A stretch of 64,000 nt of DNA from Methylohalomonas lacus (GCF_024808875.1 NZ_JANUCT010000014.1:19356-83355); one strand, 5' to 3'; positions 48,985-58,457 are shown, numbered from the stretch's first letter. A program made the numbers and translations. Notes: a model not told the origin generated them from the letters alone.

Positions 48985-50673
48985 ATGAACGACGAATCCA
49001 GGGCCAAGGCGCCCAGCAATTTCATCCGCCAGATCGTCGACCGCGATCTCGCCGCCGGCAAGAATGACGGCCGCGTGCATACCCGTTTCCCGCCGGAGCC
49101 GAACGGCTACCTGCACGTCGGCCACGCCAAGTCGATCTGCCTCAACTTCGGCCTGGCTGAGGACTACGGTGGCAAGTGCAACCTGCGCTTCGACGACACC
49201 AACCCGGACAAGGAAAGCGTCGAGTATACCGAATCGATCCAGGAAGACGTGCACTGGCTCGGTTTTGACTGGGAAGACCGGCTGTTTTTCGCCTCGGACT
49301 ACTTCGACCAGCTGTACGAGTACGCCGAGATTCTGATCAGGGACGGCAAGGCCTACGTCGACAGCCTGACAGCCGAGCAGATCCGCGAATATCGCGGCAC
49401 CCTGTCCGAGCCGGGCAGGGACAGCCCTTACCGCGATCGCCCGGTCGAGGAAAACCTCGATCTGTTCCGGCGCATGCGCGCCGGCGAGTTCGCCGAGGGC
49501 GAGCATGTGCTGCGGGCAAAGATCGACATGGCGTCGCCGAACATCAACATGCGCGATCCGGCCATCTACCGGATCAAGCACAAGCCGCATCATCGTACCG
49601 ACGACAAGTGGTGCATCTACCCGATGTACGACTATACGCACTGCCTGTCGGATGCCATCGAGGGCGTAACGCATTCGCTGTGCACGCTGGAGTTCGAGGA
49701 TCACCGGGCGCTGTACGACTGGTTCCTGGAACAGCTGCCGGTGCCGAGTCGACCCGAGCAGACCGAGTTCGCGCGTCTGAATCTCGACTACACGATCACC
49801 AGCAAGCGCAAGCTCAACGAACTGGTTACCGAGGGCCACGTAGCCGGTTGGGACGATCCGCGCATGCCGACGATCATCGGCATGCGCCGGCGCGGTTTCA
49901 CGCCGGCGGCGATCCGCGACTTCTGCGAACGCATCGGCATGACCAAGAACGACACCCGCATCGACATGGCGGTGCTGGAAACCTGCACGCGCGAGGATCT
50001 CGATCGCACCGCGCCGCGGGCCATGGCGGTGCTGAACCCGCTCAAGGTGGTCATCGAGAACTATCCGGAAGACGAAAGCGAGACCCTCGAGGCGGTCAAC
50101 CACCCGTACGACGAATCACAGGGCCGGCGCCAGGTGCCGTTCGGTCGCGAGATCTACATCGAGCGCGACGACTTCATGGAAGACCCGCCGAAGAAGTTCT
50201 TCCGCCTCGGTCCGGGCCGCGAGGTGCGCCTGCGCTATGCCTACTTCATCACCTGCACCGACGTCATCAAGGATGACAATGGCGAGGTTGTCGAGCTGCG
50301 CTGCAGCTACGATCCGGCGACACGTGGCGGCGATGCTCCGGACGGACGCAAGGTCAAGGGCACCATCCACTGGGTATCGGCCGAACATGCCGTACCGGCC
50401 GAGGTGCGTCTTTACGATCGCCTGTTTACCGTGCCGAAACCGGAAGCGGATAAGGAACGCGACTGGAAAAGCTTCATCAACCCGGATGCCTGCGTGGTGA
50501 TGGACAAGGCATTGCTGGAACCGGCGCTGGCGCTGGCGCCGGCGGAAAAGCGCTACCAGTTCGAACGGCTGGGTTACTTTTGTGCCGATCGCAAGGATCA
50601 CGCGCGCGAGCACCCGGTATTCAACCGCATCGTCACCCTGCGCGACAGCTGGGCGAAGGCAAACAAGGGTTGA
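48985..50673 (+). CDS. glnS: Glutaminyl-tRNA synthetase
   Basis: Class I aminoacyl-tRNA synthetase of 562 residues charging tRNA-Gln. The HIGH equivalent is [13 protein letters not shown], and the KMSKS equivalent is TSKRKL (about 270). [19 protein letters not shown] begins the anticodon-binding beta-barrels. I set the start at 48985 ([13 protein letters not shown]) by comparison with E. coli; the frame runs 108 bp further up without support. A GlnRS means tRNA-Gln need not be made by the amidotransferase route. Confidence 0.96.
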   Translation: MNDESRAKAPSNFIRQIVDRDLAAGKNDGRVHTRFPPEPNGYLHVGHAKSICLNFGLAEDYGGKCNLRFDDTNPDKESVEYTESIQEDVHWLGFDWEDRLFFASDYFDQLYEYAEILIRDGKAYVDSLTAEQIREYRGTLSEPGRDSPYRDRPVEENLDLFRRMRAGEFAEGEHVLRAKIDMASPNINMRDPAIYRIKHKPHHRTDDKWCIYPMYDYTHCLSDAIEGVTHSLCTLEFEDHRALYDWFLEQLPVPSRPEQTEFARLNLDYTITSKRKLNELVTEGHVAGWDDPRMPTIIGMRRRGFTPAAIRDFCERIGMTKNDTRIDMAVLETCTREDLDRTAPRAMAVLNPLKVVIENYPEDESETLEAVNHPYDESQGRRQVPFGREIYIERDDFMEDPPKKFFRLGPGREVRLRYAYFITCTDVIKDDNGEVVELRCSYDPATRGGDAPDGRKVKGTIHWVSAEHAVPAEVRLYDRLFTVPKPEADKERDWKSFINPDACVVMDKALLEPALALAPAEKRYQFERLGYFCADRKDHAREHPVFNRIVTLRDSWAKANKG

Positions 50674-50953
50674 GTTCTTTATCCTGCAGTAGTCCGGTTC
50701 TGCCGGATCAGGAACCGCAAATGAACGCGAATAACGCAAATCAGGAAAGTGCGCTACGCGCTGCCGCAGGCCTCGGGCCGAGGGTTAACCGAACCCGTCG
50801 TTGCGAGGCGCGCCAGCGCCGCGGCAACCTCGGCGCGATTGCTTTGTCGCATTGCTCCTCGCAATAACGGTTTATAGTTCGTGGCGCGGAATCAAACAAG
50901 ACGATTCCGGATAGCCGCCATGCGGCTTCCGGAATGCCCGCTAAAAGGCGAAG
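50674..50953. repeat. Repeat-rich gap between glnS and the IS110 transposase
   Basis: No gene is present. The gap holds a family A unit (AACCGCAAATGAACGCGAAT near 50714), a long palindrome with TTGCGAGG/CCTCGCAA arms (50801-50864), and a second palindrome ATTCCGG...CCGGAAT (50904-50935) right beside the end of the transposase gene. Confidence 0.75.
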
Positions 50954-51970
50954 TCAAGTTTTCACTGCAAACAATCGTTGTTCATCGACCGGTTGCTCCG
51001 GGTTTTGCACCAGTGCATAGGCACCGCGCACCAGTTTGCGCGCGATGATCAACAACGCTTCGACATAGCTGCGTCCGAGCTGTCGCAATCGTTCGTAATA
51101 GCGTCGCACCACCGGGCTGTGGATCATCGCGCCCCAAGCCGCCTGGAACAGACGCTTGCGCATGAAGCTGTGGCCGCGCTTGGTCAGCCGGCTGCGGCCG
51201 ACCTTCTGGCCACTGCGATGCACGCTGACATCCAGGCCAACGAACGCCACCCAGCTGTTGGCCGACGGCGCCGCCGGGTCGAGCAGCCCGGTCAGCACCC
51301 GGGCCAGCGCGGTTGATACGCCCGGCAGGCCGGCCACGGCCGTCACCCGTTGCGGTTCCGCCATCGTTTCGGCACAGCGCTGGATTTCCGCCTGGACCGA
51401 GTGCCGTTGCTGCCGCAGTCCGGTCAGCTGCGCCTGCAGTTCGGTAAGCGCCGCCGCCGGGGCGACCCCGGCCAGTTCAGCCGCCTCCCGGTGCGCCCGC
51501 AGCACTGCCTGCTGGCTCTGAATCAGGCGCTCCAGCTGTTTCTGCAGGTTCAGCAACTGCCGCAGCCGCACCTGCGTGCGGCTCAGCCGGCACGGCTTCG
51601 GCAGGTTCGGCTCGGTCACGCCCATATGCGCCAGCAGCGCGGCATCAGCCGGGTCGGTCTTGCACAACCGGACGTCACCCTTGCGGTGCTTGGCGGGCAT
51701 CAGTGGATTAATCAGATGGGCGTCCACTCCGGCCGCCTGCGCGGCAAACACCGTTGGCCAGTGCCAAAAGCCGGTCGATTCCACCACGACCGGTCCGGTA
51801 AACCCGCTCTGTGCCAGCGCTGCCATGTAGGCCTCCAGGGCCGACCGGCCATTGGCCAGGGTGCGGGTACGCACCCGGCCGCGGTCATCGCGTTCACCCA
51901 CCACCACCTCGTGCTTGGCAACATCCACGCCGACGGATTGCAGTACCCGCTCGCCTGTTTGTTCCGACAT
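50954..51970 (-). CDS. IS110-family transposase
   Basis: Recombinase of 338 residues. The N-terminal DEDD RuvC-like domain shows Asp in SVGVDVAKHEVVV, Glu in VVVESTGFWHW and the DPADAALLAHMG pair. A coiled region (about 130-200) leads to the C-terminal Tnp20 domain (WVAFVGLDVSVHRSGQKVG, TKRGHSFMRKRLF) with the active-site Ser. The start has GGAGG 7 nt upstream. The family moves as a circle and uses a bridge RNA from its noncoding end. Ends cannot be fixed from sequence, as IS110 elements lack long terminal repeats. It looks intact. Confidence 0.9.
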   Translation of the reverse strand: MSEQTGERVLQSVGVDVAKHEVVVGERDDRGRVRTRTLANGRSALEAYMAALAQSGFTGPVVVESTGFWHWPTVFAAQAAGVDAHLINPLMPAKHRKGDVRLCKTDPADAALLAHMGVTEPNLPKPCRLSRTQVRLRQLLNLQKQLERLIQSQQAVLRAHREAAELAGVAPAAALTELQAQLTGLRQQRHSVQAEIQRCAETMAEPQRVTAVAGLPGVSTALARVLTGLLDPAAPSANSWVAFVGLDVSVHRSGQKVGRSRLTKRGHSFMRKRLFQAAWGAMIHSPVVRRYYERLRQLGRSYVEALLIIARKLVRGAYALVQNPEQPVDEQRLFAVKT

Positions 51971-52190
51971 ACGTTATCCTCCAGGTCAGGTTGGGGAGGT
52001 CCCTGGCAGGCTCGGTCATATGCGTCAAAGAAGCTTCAGGCTTTACCCGCTGTAACGGAGCTCAACAGGGACGGCCAGGGGCAGAGAGGCGGTTGCATTC
52101 CGGGTCGTTCGCGACGATTGACGGGTCGCCTCTCTCCCCACCCCCAGCCTACCTTCCAATAGAAGGTATGTCCTTTTATATGACGCGGTT
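51971..52190 (-). ncRNA. Candidate bridge RNA region of the IS110 element
   Basis: IS110-group elements encode a bridge RNA in the noncoding DNA upstream of the transposase. Here that segment has a 9-bp stem AGAGAGGCG/CGCCTCTCT (52083-52091 with 52127-52135) closing a 35-nt loop. Read on the minus strand the loop contains CCCGGAATGC. CCGGAATGC also occurs at the left flank (50929-50937), and ATTCCGG occurs in both flanking palindromes. Extent and strand are inferred from the family. Confidence 0.45.
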
Positions 52191-52219
52191 TTGTTCATTG
52201 CGGTTGCCTGATTTTCGTC

Positions 52220-52249
52220 ATTCCGGCCGCGCGTAGCGCGAGCCGGAAT
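52220..52249. repeat. ATTCCGG palindrome right of the IS110 element
   Basis: ATTCCGGC-CGCGC-GTA-GCGCG-A-GCCGGAAT (52220-52249) is a near-perfect hairpin. Its outer arms match those of the palindrome at 50904-50935 on the other side of the element, so the IS110 lies between two members of one REP-like family. Confidence 0.75.
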
Positions 52250-52329
52250 TCATTGACTGTGGCGCCGATTGCAATCGATGAAACAGGCGCCAGAGGGTTT
52301 GCTGATTTCAATCCGCCCCCACTGATATC

Positions 52330-52706
52330 AGATCCTGTTAATCACGATTCACCAGTTACCAATTAACCCGTAGGGGAGGCCCGACCACGGGCTGAATAAG
52401 GAGGTCGGCTACGGGGTGATTGGATTATCGAGGATGTTTAACTCACCCCCATTCCTGGCTTACTGCATGCTGGGACAGGCTCTTGCCTTTCCCATCAAGG
52501 GGGAAGGGACAGGTGCGCTACGCGCTGTTGGTTGATGCGCTCCCAAAATAGGTGGTTTTGCCAATCACCAATCACCCAATGTATCGCGGAGATTAATCCG
52601 CTCCCGCATCCATACCAGGCAATTTGCGTTCATTCGCGTTCATTTGCGGTTTCGTTACTCCTGTAGGCGTCGGCTTCAGCCAATCACGAATCACCAACAG
52701 GGCGTC
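52330..52706. repeat. Composite of dispersed repeats, no gene
   Basis: This gap holds inverted family B heads (52343-52364, 52561-52578, 52680-52698), a family B body on the minus strand (52485-52560, including GTTGGTTGATGCGCTC), REP-type GTAG hairpins at 52370-52395 and a degenerate one near 52663, and a family A unit read inverted at 52623-52653. I see no coding capacity from 52250 to the GMC gene end. Confidence 0.7.
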
Positions 52707-54380
52707 CTAGAGGGTTTTGTCAGCCAGCTGCCGGACAATGTTATCGGCGGTGCGTAGTGCCAGCGCCTGGATGGTCAGTGACGGCGCCTCGCCGCCGCCG
52801 GAGCTGGGGAATACGCTGGCATCGGCAATGAACAGGTTCTTCCAGCGATGGCTGCGGCCGTATTCGTTGACCACCGAGGTATCCGGATTATGGCCCATGC
52901 GCGCGGTACCGAATACGTGCGTGGAACTGAAGTAGTCATAGGTGCCATACTCTTCCACGATCGACTCGACGCCGCTCGCGTTGAGAATGTCACGGCACTT
53001 GTTGGCCATGAAAATCAGTCGCTGCAGGGCCATGTCATCGAGAAAACTGTGGATGCGTGCCTTGGCCAGCCCGTTGGCATCCCTGGCATCCGGATCCAGA
53101 TCGATGTAGGAGCCCGGGTTCGGCAGACTCTCGCCGATCGCCCCGATCGAGAGTATGCGACCGAATGTCTCGCGCATGCGTTGCTTGTGCGCGTGACCCC
53201 AGCCACCAACCACGCGTTTGGCATAACTGATCGGCCCGACCAGTCCGGCCTCGCCAACCGACGAGTTGAAACGGCAGCCGCCGATCACGCCGTCGATGGC
53301 GTCCGGCGTATTGAAATCCCAGCAGATGGCATCGGCCGGAATACCGCGATGACTGCCGAGGTTTTCCGGGTGCAGGCCGCTGGCCAGCCAGGAAATCGTT
53401 TCCATGAAGTTGCGGCCCAGCTGGCCGGACTCGTTGGCCAGGCCCCGGCCGCCGGCACTGGAGCAGTTCATCAGCAACCGCGGTGTTTCTACCGCACCGC
53501 AGGCAACCACGACCGCACGGCCATTGACGCGCCGGGTCCGGCCGTCGGCATCCCTGTATAAGACACCGGCAATGCGATCGTCGGCCGTTGTCTCGATGTC
53601 GATGACGGTGGCACCGGTGCGGATTTCGCAGTTGTCCCGTTGCCGCGCCCGACGGATGAAGGTGACATCGACGCTGCCCTTGTCGGCGCGCGGGCAGCCG
53701 CGGGTGCAGTTATTGCAGTAATTGCAGCCCGGCCGGCCATCATGGGGCTGCGACAGTATGGCCAGAGAATTGGGTAGCAGGTTGAGATCCAGATCGCTGC
53801 AGCCCTGGCGAATTTTCCGGCTCGAATAGTTCAGTGTATGCGCAGGCAACGGATAGGGGGCGCTGCGCGGACAACGACGCTCCTGCGCCGGGCCCGCCAC
53901 GCCGATCAGCTTTTCCGCTTTGATGTAATACGGCTCGAGTTGGTCGTAGCCGAATGGCCAGTCAGCGGCCACGCTGAAGCGCGTCTGCATCCGCATGGCC
54001 TGCGGGTTAAGGCGGTGCGCCTCACCAGTAAAGTGCAGCGTGGAGCCGCCCAGGCCGACGACGTGATGGTAGGCGTAGGGCTGGCGGCGCTCTTTGGTCA
54101 CGAACAGGCCGCGCTGATCGCTGTGCGAGCGGATGCCGTCCCAGCGGCTTTCCAGGCGCTGAAATTCGGCGTAGGTTTGGCGCGCTTCGGTCGGTACTTT
54201 GGCGGGGAAACCCTCGGTCTCCCAGTCCGCCTGATCCAGCCGGTAGTCCTCGCGGTAGTCGTAGGCCGGCCCGGCTTCCAGCAGCAGCACGCGAGCGTTC
54301 TGTTGCGCCAGCGCCCACAGGCAGGCGCCGCCGCCGGCACCGGAGCCGATGACAATGACGTCGTAGTCCGCGTCAGCCAT
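52707..54380 (-). CDS. GMC-type FAD oxidoreductase (gluconate/glucose dehydrogenase large-subunit-like)
   Basis: FAD dehydrogenase of 557 residues. The FAD loop is VIVIGSGAGGGACLWALA. Four cysteines at 219, 222, 225 and 229 (GCNYCNNCTRGC) could hold an iron-sulfur cluster, as in FAD-dependent glucose dehydrogenases. GTARMGHNPDTSVVN and LFIADASVFPS are typical; the usual N-P before LTIQALAL is E-A-P-S here. It has no signal peptide, and its start overlaps the Tat-type small-subunit gene by 8 bp, so the two are probably exported together. No cytochrome c subunit gene is adjacent. The sugar or alcohol substrate is unknown. Confidence 0.85.
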   Translation of the reverse strand: MADADYDVIVIGSGAGGGACLWALAQQNARVLLLEAGPAYDYREDYRLDQADWETEGFPAKVPTEARQTYAEFQRLESRWDGIRSHSDQRGLFVTKERRQPYAYHHVVGLGGSTLHFTGEAHRLNPQAMRMQTRFSVAADWPFGYDQLEPYYIKAEKLIGVAGPAQERRCPRSAPYPLPAHTLNYSSRKIRQGCSDLDLNLLPNSLAILSQPHDGRPGCNYCNNCTRGCPRADKGSVDVTFIRRARQRDNCEIRTGATVIDIETTADDRIAGVLYRDADGRTRRVNGRAVVVACGAVETPRLLMNCSSAGGRGLANESGQLGRNFMETISWLASGLHPENLGSHRGIPADAICWDFNTPDAIDGVIGGCRFNSSVGEAGLVGPISYAKRVVGGWGHAHKQRMRETFGRILSIGAIGESLPNPGSYIDLDPDARDANGLAKARIHSFLDDMALQRLIFMANKCRDILNASGVESIVEEYGTYDYFSSTHVFGTARMGHNPDTSVVNEYGRSHRWKNLFIADASVFPSSGGGEAPSLTIQALALRTADNIVRQLADKTL

Positions 54381-54864
54381 GTCCGGGCGGCCGCTGGTAG
54401 TCCATGTAGCCGGCCGGCTGTGGCGGCCGATCCATGCCCAGCCCCGGCCAGCTCTGCGGCTGGCTGTAGTAGAGTTCGAACAGGTCGTCACGCACGCTGC
54501 GGAAGAAGGCACGCGCCAGGGTGCGCGGTCCCTGACGCTCGAAGAATTCGACGATGCGAATGCGCTGCGCCTCATCCAGTTCGCTGAAGTCACGAGCGTA
54601 GGCGCGCTGTGATACCCGGTCGAGCAGGCCGCAACCGTTGCGGATCAGGCGCTCGTAACGGTCGTCGGCCGCGGCACGTTCCAGCAGCGCCTGGTCGATG
54701 CCGAGTTCGCTCGCCGCCGGCGTTTCGTCGGCCGGCATGAGCGTGTCGAGGAATACCGCCAGTGTGGTCTTGAACCCCGTCGCTGCGAACGCGCCACGCC
54801 AGGGCCACTGGATCAACAGGGTCAGCGGTATCAGTTTCAGCAGCGTGCGACGCGTGAACGGCAT
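54373..54864 (-). CDS. Gluconate 2-dehydrogenase subunit 3-like protein with Tat signal
   Basis: Small subunit of 163 residues. The N-terminus MPFTRRTLLKLIPLTLL has a twin-Arg motif followed by a hydrophobic stretch and AFAAT, so it should be exported by Tat. The mature part has AVFLDTLMPADETPAASELG and RTLARAFFRSVRDDLFELYY, as in gluconate_2-dh3 proteins. The start at 54864 is chosen for the Tat signal; in-frame ATGs at 54936 and further up are possible. In known complexes this subunit carries the large subunit across the membrane. Confidence 0.8.
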   Translation of the reverse strand: MPFTRRTLLKLIPLTLLIQWPWRGAFAATGFKTTLAVFLDTLMPADETPAASELGIDQALLERAAADDRYERLIRNGCGLLDRVSQRAYARDFSELDEAQRIRIVEFFERQGPRTLARAFFRSVRDDLFELYYSQPQSWPGLGMDRPPQPAGYMDYQRPPGHG

Positions 54865-55073
54865 TGGGCTATCGGATTGGTTACATTCAGGTTTCAGTGC
54901 AAATGGCTGTTCCGGCCAGGCAAGAGCCGCATTCATGTCATGCCGGCCCTTGGGGCCGGCTGGCGCCTGTCCCATTTTGCAGGTTGCCACGTTTGTGGCT
55001 AGTATGCATGCAAGGGAAAGCAAAAGCATAAGGCCTTTTTGCGCCACCACAAACAATATGTTCAGGGGGATTT

Positions 55074-56369
55074 ATGTCACAGGGTAGGCAACTGAAGCCG
55101 TTGTACGGTTTTTTTGTAGCATTAGCTTGTTCAGGGTACACAGCTAATGTTTTTGCAGGATTGGCACCACCAGCACCGGCCGAAGAGCAATACTCCGACT
55201 CTTGCCTGGAAGGAGATGCCTATTTTACCGGAGAGACGGGCCCGATTTTCAATGGTGGATATGGCGATTATATCGATAATGGATACGGCAATGGAGATTT
55301 CCAAGTCTTCCAGGTTAACGGTGGATATGACTCAGCCTTCATGACTTCCGATGGTCCTGTGTCACCCGATGAACTGAATGCCGACGGGTTGTGCTCTCAG
55401 TTCAATTCCGGGTCCGCGATTATAGGCGAGGAAATCACCCGACTGATGATGACCGAGTATTTTCATCGCATGGGGCAGGCACTGCAGAATCGCATCCGTG
55501 GCGGCTTCTTTGGCGGCGGTGGCGTTGCCGCGCGCGGTCAGTCCGATATGGCCGGCCGCGCGGCAGGTGACGGCATGGCCGACTGGGGCGGCTGGTCCCC
55601 GTGGGTCAGCTACGGCCGGACCAGTGCCGACAACGAACTGTCGTCAACCCGCTATGATGCCACCCAGGACAATGTACTGTTCGGTATCGATTATACCTAC
55701 TCCGATCGGTTGATCTTCGGTATCAGCGGCGGCTACGAGAACAACGACGTCACCACAGCCTTCAACCTCGGCGAGATGGAAGTCGAGGGCCTGACCGTCG
55801 CACCGTACGCGGCTTATCTGCTTACCGACAATGTCAGCGTCGATGTGGCGTTCGGTTATTCGGATCTCAGCATCGACCAGTTCCGCACCGAGCCCGGCGG
55901 CGCCATCGTCCGCGGCGACACCGACGCCTCGCGCTGGTTCGTCATGAGCAACCTCAATGCCAATCACCAGTATCGCAACTGGCTGTTCAGCGGCACGGCC
56001 GGCGTGATCTACAGTGAAGAGGATCAGGATGGCTTTACGGAAACTGGCGGCATCAGCTCCCAAACTGTCGCCAGTCGCAATATTGAATATGGCCAACTCA
56101 CCTTTGGCGGCGAGATTGCCTATGTCGAGAAGGCCGTCGAGCCGTACGCCAGCCTGCATTACCAGTATGCGTTCGAGGATGGTGACAGCACTAGGCTGAA
56201 TCCCAATCAGGCACGGCGCACAGATGATGATGATGAATTCAGGTTGGCGACCGGACTGCGGTTCTTTGCCAACAATGGCGTATCGGGTGTCATTGAATAC
56301 AATACCATCCTGGGTCGTGATCATTACGATAGCCATGGCATCAACCTGATCGGTCGTTACCAGTTCTGA
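55074..56369 (+). CDS. Autotransporter beta-barrel domain protein (barrel-only), copy 1
   Basis: Outer-membrane protein of 431 residues. A signal peptide (about 1-29, ending in NVFAG) and a short Gly/Tyr/Asp-rich segment with two Cys (about 30-115) precede an autotransporter-type barrel (about 150-431). The barrel ends in GINLIGRYQF with a C-terminal Phe. The segment MAGRAAGDGMADWGGWSPWV recurs in the second copy at 58618. There is no passenger domain of normal size. AGGGGGA lies upstream of the ATG. It could be an outer-membrane anchor or adhesin; the function is unknown. Confidence 0.75.
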   Translation: MSQGRQLKPLYGFFVALACSGYTANVFAGLAPPAPAEEQYSDSCLEGDAYFTGETGPIFNGGYGDYIDNGYGNGDFQVFQVNGGYDSAFMTSDGPVSPDELNADGLCSQFNSGSAIIGEEITRLMMTEYFHRMGQALQNRIRGGFFGGGGVAARGQSDMAGRAAGDGMADWGGWSPWVSYGRTSADNELSSTRYDATQDNVLFGIDYTYSDRLIFGISGGYENNDVTTAFNLGEMEVEGLTVAPYAAYLLTDNVSVDVAFGYSDLSIDQFRTEPGGAIVRGDTDASRWFVMSNLNANHQYRNWLFSGTAGVIYSEEDQDGFTETGGISSQTVASRNIEYGQLTFGGEIAYVEKAVEPYASLHYQYAFEDGDSTRLNPNQARRTDDDDEFRLATGLRFFANNGVSGVIEYNTILGRDHYDSHGINLIGRYQF

Positions 56370-56432
56370 CGCTGTTAATCGACTAGGTGCCCAGCATCAT
56401 CAGAGTATGGTGCTGGGCCTGTTTGTCTGATT

Positions 56433-57629
56433 TTATGAGCGTGTCTGCAGCAAGCCATCGACGGCCTCGATCAGGCATAGCGTCGGCTGACCGGGCTCGA
56501 AATCCCGGTGCTCGCTGGCGAAGCGGCGCGCCTGTTTCATGTAGGAATCGTCCTCCAGCAGTCTTTGTACATGATTGCTGATCGTCCCCGGGTCGCTCTG
56601 TTTGCCGGCAATCAGCGCGGCCCCCAGTTTTTCCACGCAGCGGGCATTCAGATACTGCTCCAGCGTGTCTGGCAGTAGCAGTAACGGCACGCCGGTCAGT
56701 AGCGCCATGAGTACGGTGCCCAGGTTGCCGTTGTTGATGACAAAGCGGCAGTCACGGATGCTGGCCGGCAGGCTGGCCGGGGTGTCGATGAACCGGATCC
56801 CGCCGCCGCCGAACCGGTCTTTATCTTTCTGGCCGACTTCCGGTGCGTAGATCACGGTCTTTGCTGGCTGGTTCTTCATGGTGGCTACGAGGGTCGGCAG
56901 GCTCTTCGTGTTTTTCAGATAGCCGAAGACCCTGGGTTGTCTGCCGACGGACCAGTTGACTGGTTTGCCGTGATGATCGGCGAACACGGGTCCGATATAC
57001 TCGCCGCGCTCACGATCGCCGTAGCGGTCGAGCGCTTCCAGCGTCAGCAGCAGTGTACGATCTGTACGGAGCAGGTCCTGAAGCCTGTCCAGCCTGTCAG
57101 CACCACAGGCTTTCAGGGCCTCGTTCGCGTTCGCCAGCACGCGCTGTTCGAACTTTAGTAACGCTTTCGGTCCCGCGGCTGATTCGCGCAGTGCCGGGAA
57201 AGGGCTAATCTCCGGCGGAGTGGTGAAGCCGTTACCACATTGCAGGGTGGCAAAGCTGTAGTGCCGGGCGGCCAGCAGGCCGGTGGGGCAGTGATCGAAG
57301 ATAACCAGATCGGGCTGCACACTGTTGTATATGAATTGCCAGGCCTGGAGGCGAGCCGACAGACCGCATGGATCGTTGAAGCCGGTGTTGTGCAGGATAT
57401 ATGCGTAGTTTTCGATCGGCTCGGCGACCGGGCCGGAGTTTCGCAATGATATCGGTGCCTGCACCAGAGTGAGGCGTTGTTCCGCCAGGACCTGCCGGAC
57501 GCTGGCCAGATCGCGGGCAGCAAAGCAGACCCGGTGACCCTGGTCCAGCAGGTGCGTGATCAGCGTCTTGTAGCGCAGGATGTGACCGAAACCGCCACCG
57601 AGTTCCCAGGCAATCAGTATTCGCGCCAT
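56433..57629 (-). CDS. GT-B glycosyltransferase (UDP-glycosyltransferase-like)
   Basis: Cytoplasmic or membrane-associated enzyme of 398 residues with a two-Rossmann GT-B layout. The N-terminal ILIAWELGGGFGHILRYKTL resembles the acceptor-side glycine loop of MGT/UGT enzymes. The C-terminal donor domain has YAPEVGQKD, FVINNGNLGTVLMALLTGVP and LLLPDTLEQYLNARCVEKLG, where macrolide glycosyltransferases have an HGG motif. Donor and acceptor are not predictable. It converges with barrel copy 1. Confidence 0.75.
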   Translation of the reverse strand: MARILIAWELGGGFGHILRYKTLITHLLDQGHRVCFAARDLASVRQVLAEQRLTLVQAPISLRNSGPVAEPIENYAYILHNTGFNDPCGLSARLQAWQFIYNSVQPDLVIFDHCPTGLLAARHYSFATLQCGNGFTTPPEISPFPALRESAAGPKALLKFEQRVLANANEALKACGADRLDRLQDLLRTDRTLLLTLEALDRYGDRERGEYIGPVFADHHGKPVNWSVGRQPRVFGYLKNTKSLPTLVATMKNQPAKTVIYAPEVGQKDKDRFGGGGIRFIDTPASLPASIRDCRFVINNGNLGTVLMALLTGVPLLLLPDTLEQYLNARCVEKLGAALIAGKQSDPGTISNHVQRLLEDDSYMKQARRFASEHRDFEPGQPTLCLIEAVDGLLQTRS

Positions 57630-57737
57630 ATTCCTTCTGCCTTTGTAGCCAAAATGAACGCCCGGTTAACACTGTCTGCATCGCGGTTTTCATAAAAGCC
57701 GGCATTTCTCATGCTGCTTATCAATTAAAACCAATAA

Positions 57738-57761
57738 AAAGCCCCGCTCAAGCGGGGCTTT
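57738..57761 (-). terminator. Terminator of the FecR-domain gene
   Basis: Stem AAAGCCCCGCT/AGCGGGGCTTT with a 2-base loop (57738-57748 and 57751-57761), with A residues on the left and T on the right. It follows the FecR gene stop by 22 bp for leftward transcripts. Confidence 0.85.
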
Positions 57762-57782
57762 CATTGATGCGGTGAATGAATA

Positions 57783-58457
57783 TCAGCGCATTTGCGGCCT
57801 TGGCATACGCTGGAGACTCTGCAATGAACGGGTGATGTTCTGCAGCGTATTCACCTGCATGCGCCGCGGCGGTGACGGCGGGCTGAACTCGTCCGGCACT
57901 TCAGTGCCGTACTCGGCCTGGTCGATGTCTACGGCGCCGAATTCGTTCGATACGTTGATGGCACCGACGCTGCCATCCTCCTCGGCCAGCAGGATCACGG
58001 TCGCCGAGCTGGCGTCGGCCTCGCCGACAACCTGGGTACCACGGATGCCGATGGTGGCCACCGAGGTTTTGACCTTGAAGCCCTCGGGTTTGCTCTTGCC
58101 GACCAGGCCGGTAACGAAGCGGAAGGCGCCCTTGACGACGCGGGCGGTGAAGCCCGCTTCCTCTTCCCCGGCGCTGTAGTCGTAGGATTCGACCTCGAAA
58201 CTCGAGTCGGGCCCCAGGTTGAAGACGGTGTCGTCGCGAAAACGAATCTCGATTTTGCCCTTGCGCCCGGTACTGACGGTGTCGGCCTCGAAGACCGGGT
58301 CGCCTTCGCTCAGCCGGCGTGCCGGCTCGTCACCACGCTGGGCCTTGGCGTAGCCGTCCAGTTTGGCTACCTCGCCGACACTGGCCAGCGCCGCGCTGAG
58401 CCCGAAAAACCAGAGAAAAATGATCCATATTGGTGCCAATGTCTTGCCGTGTCGCAT
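57783..58457 (-). CDS. Secreted FecR-domain protein
   Basis: Periplasmic protein of 224 residues. The signal peptide of about 25 residues ends at ALA-S. The FecR domain (about 27-180) shows GEVAKLDGYAKAQRG, GDPVFEADTVSTGRKGKIEI, NLGPDSSFEVESYDY and TSVATIGIRGTQVVGE, the last being the core signature of the family. Unlike FecR itself it has no N-terminal anti-sigma part or inner-membrane helix beyond the signal. Such soluble FecR-domain proteins are found near surface-protein genes. It is divergent from barrel copy 2, with a palindrome between. Confidence 0.8.
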   Translation of the reverse strand: MRHGKTLAPIWIIFLWFFGLSAALASVGEVAKLDGYAKAQRGDEPARRLSEGDPVFEADTVSTGRKGKIEIRFRDDTVFNLGPDSSFEVESYDYSAGEEEAGFTARVVKGAFRFVTGLVGKSKPEGFKVKTSVATIGIRGTQVVGEADASSATVILLAEEDGSVGAINVSNEFGAVDIDQAEYGTEVPDEFSPPSPPRRMQVNTLQNITRSLQSLQRMPRPQMR

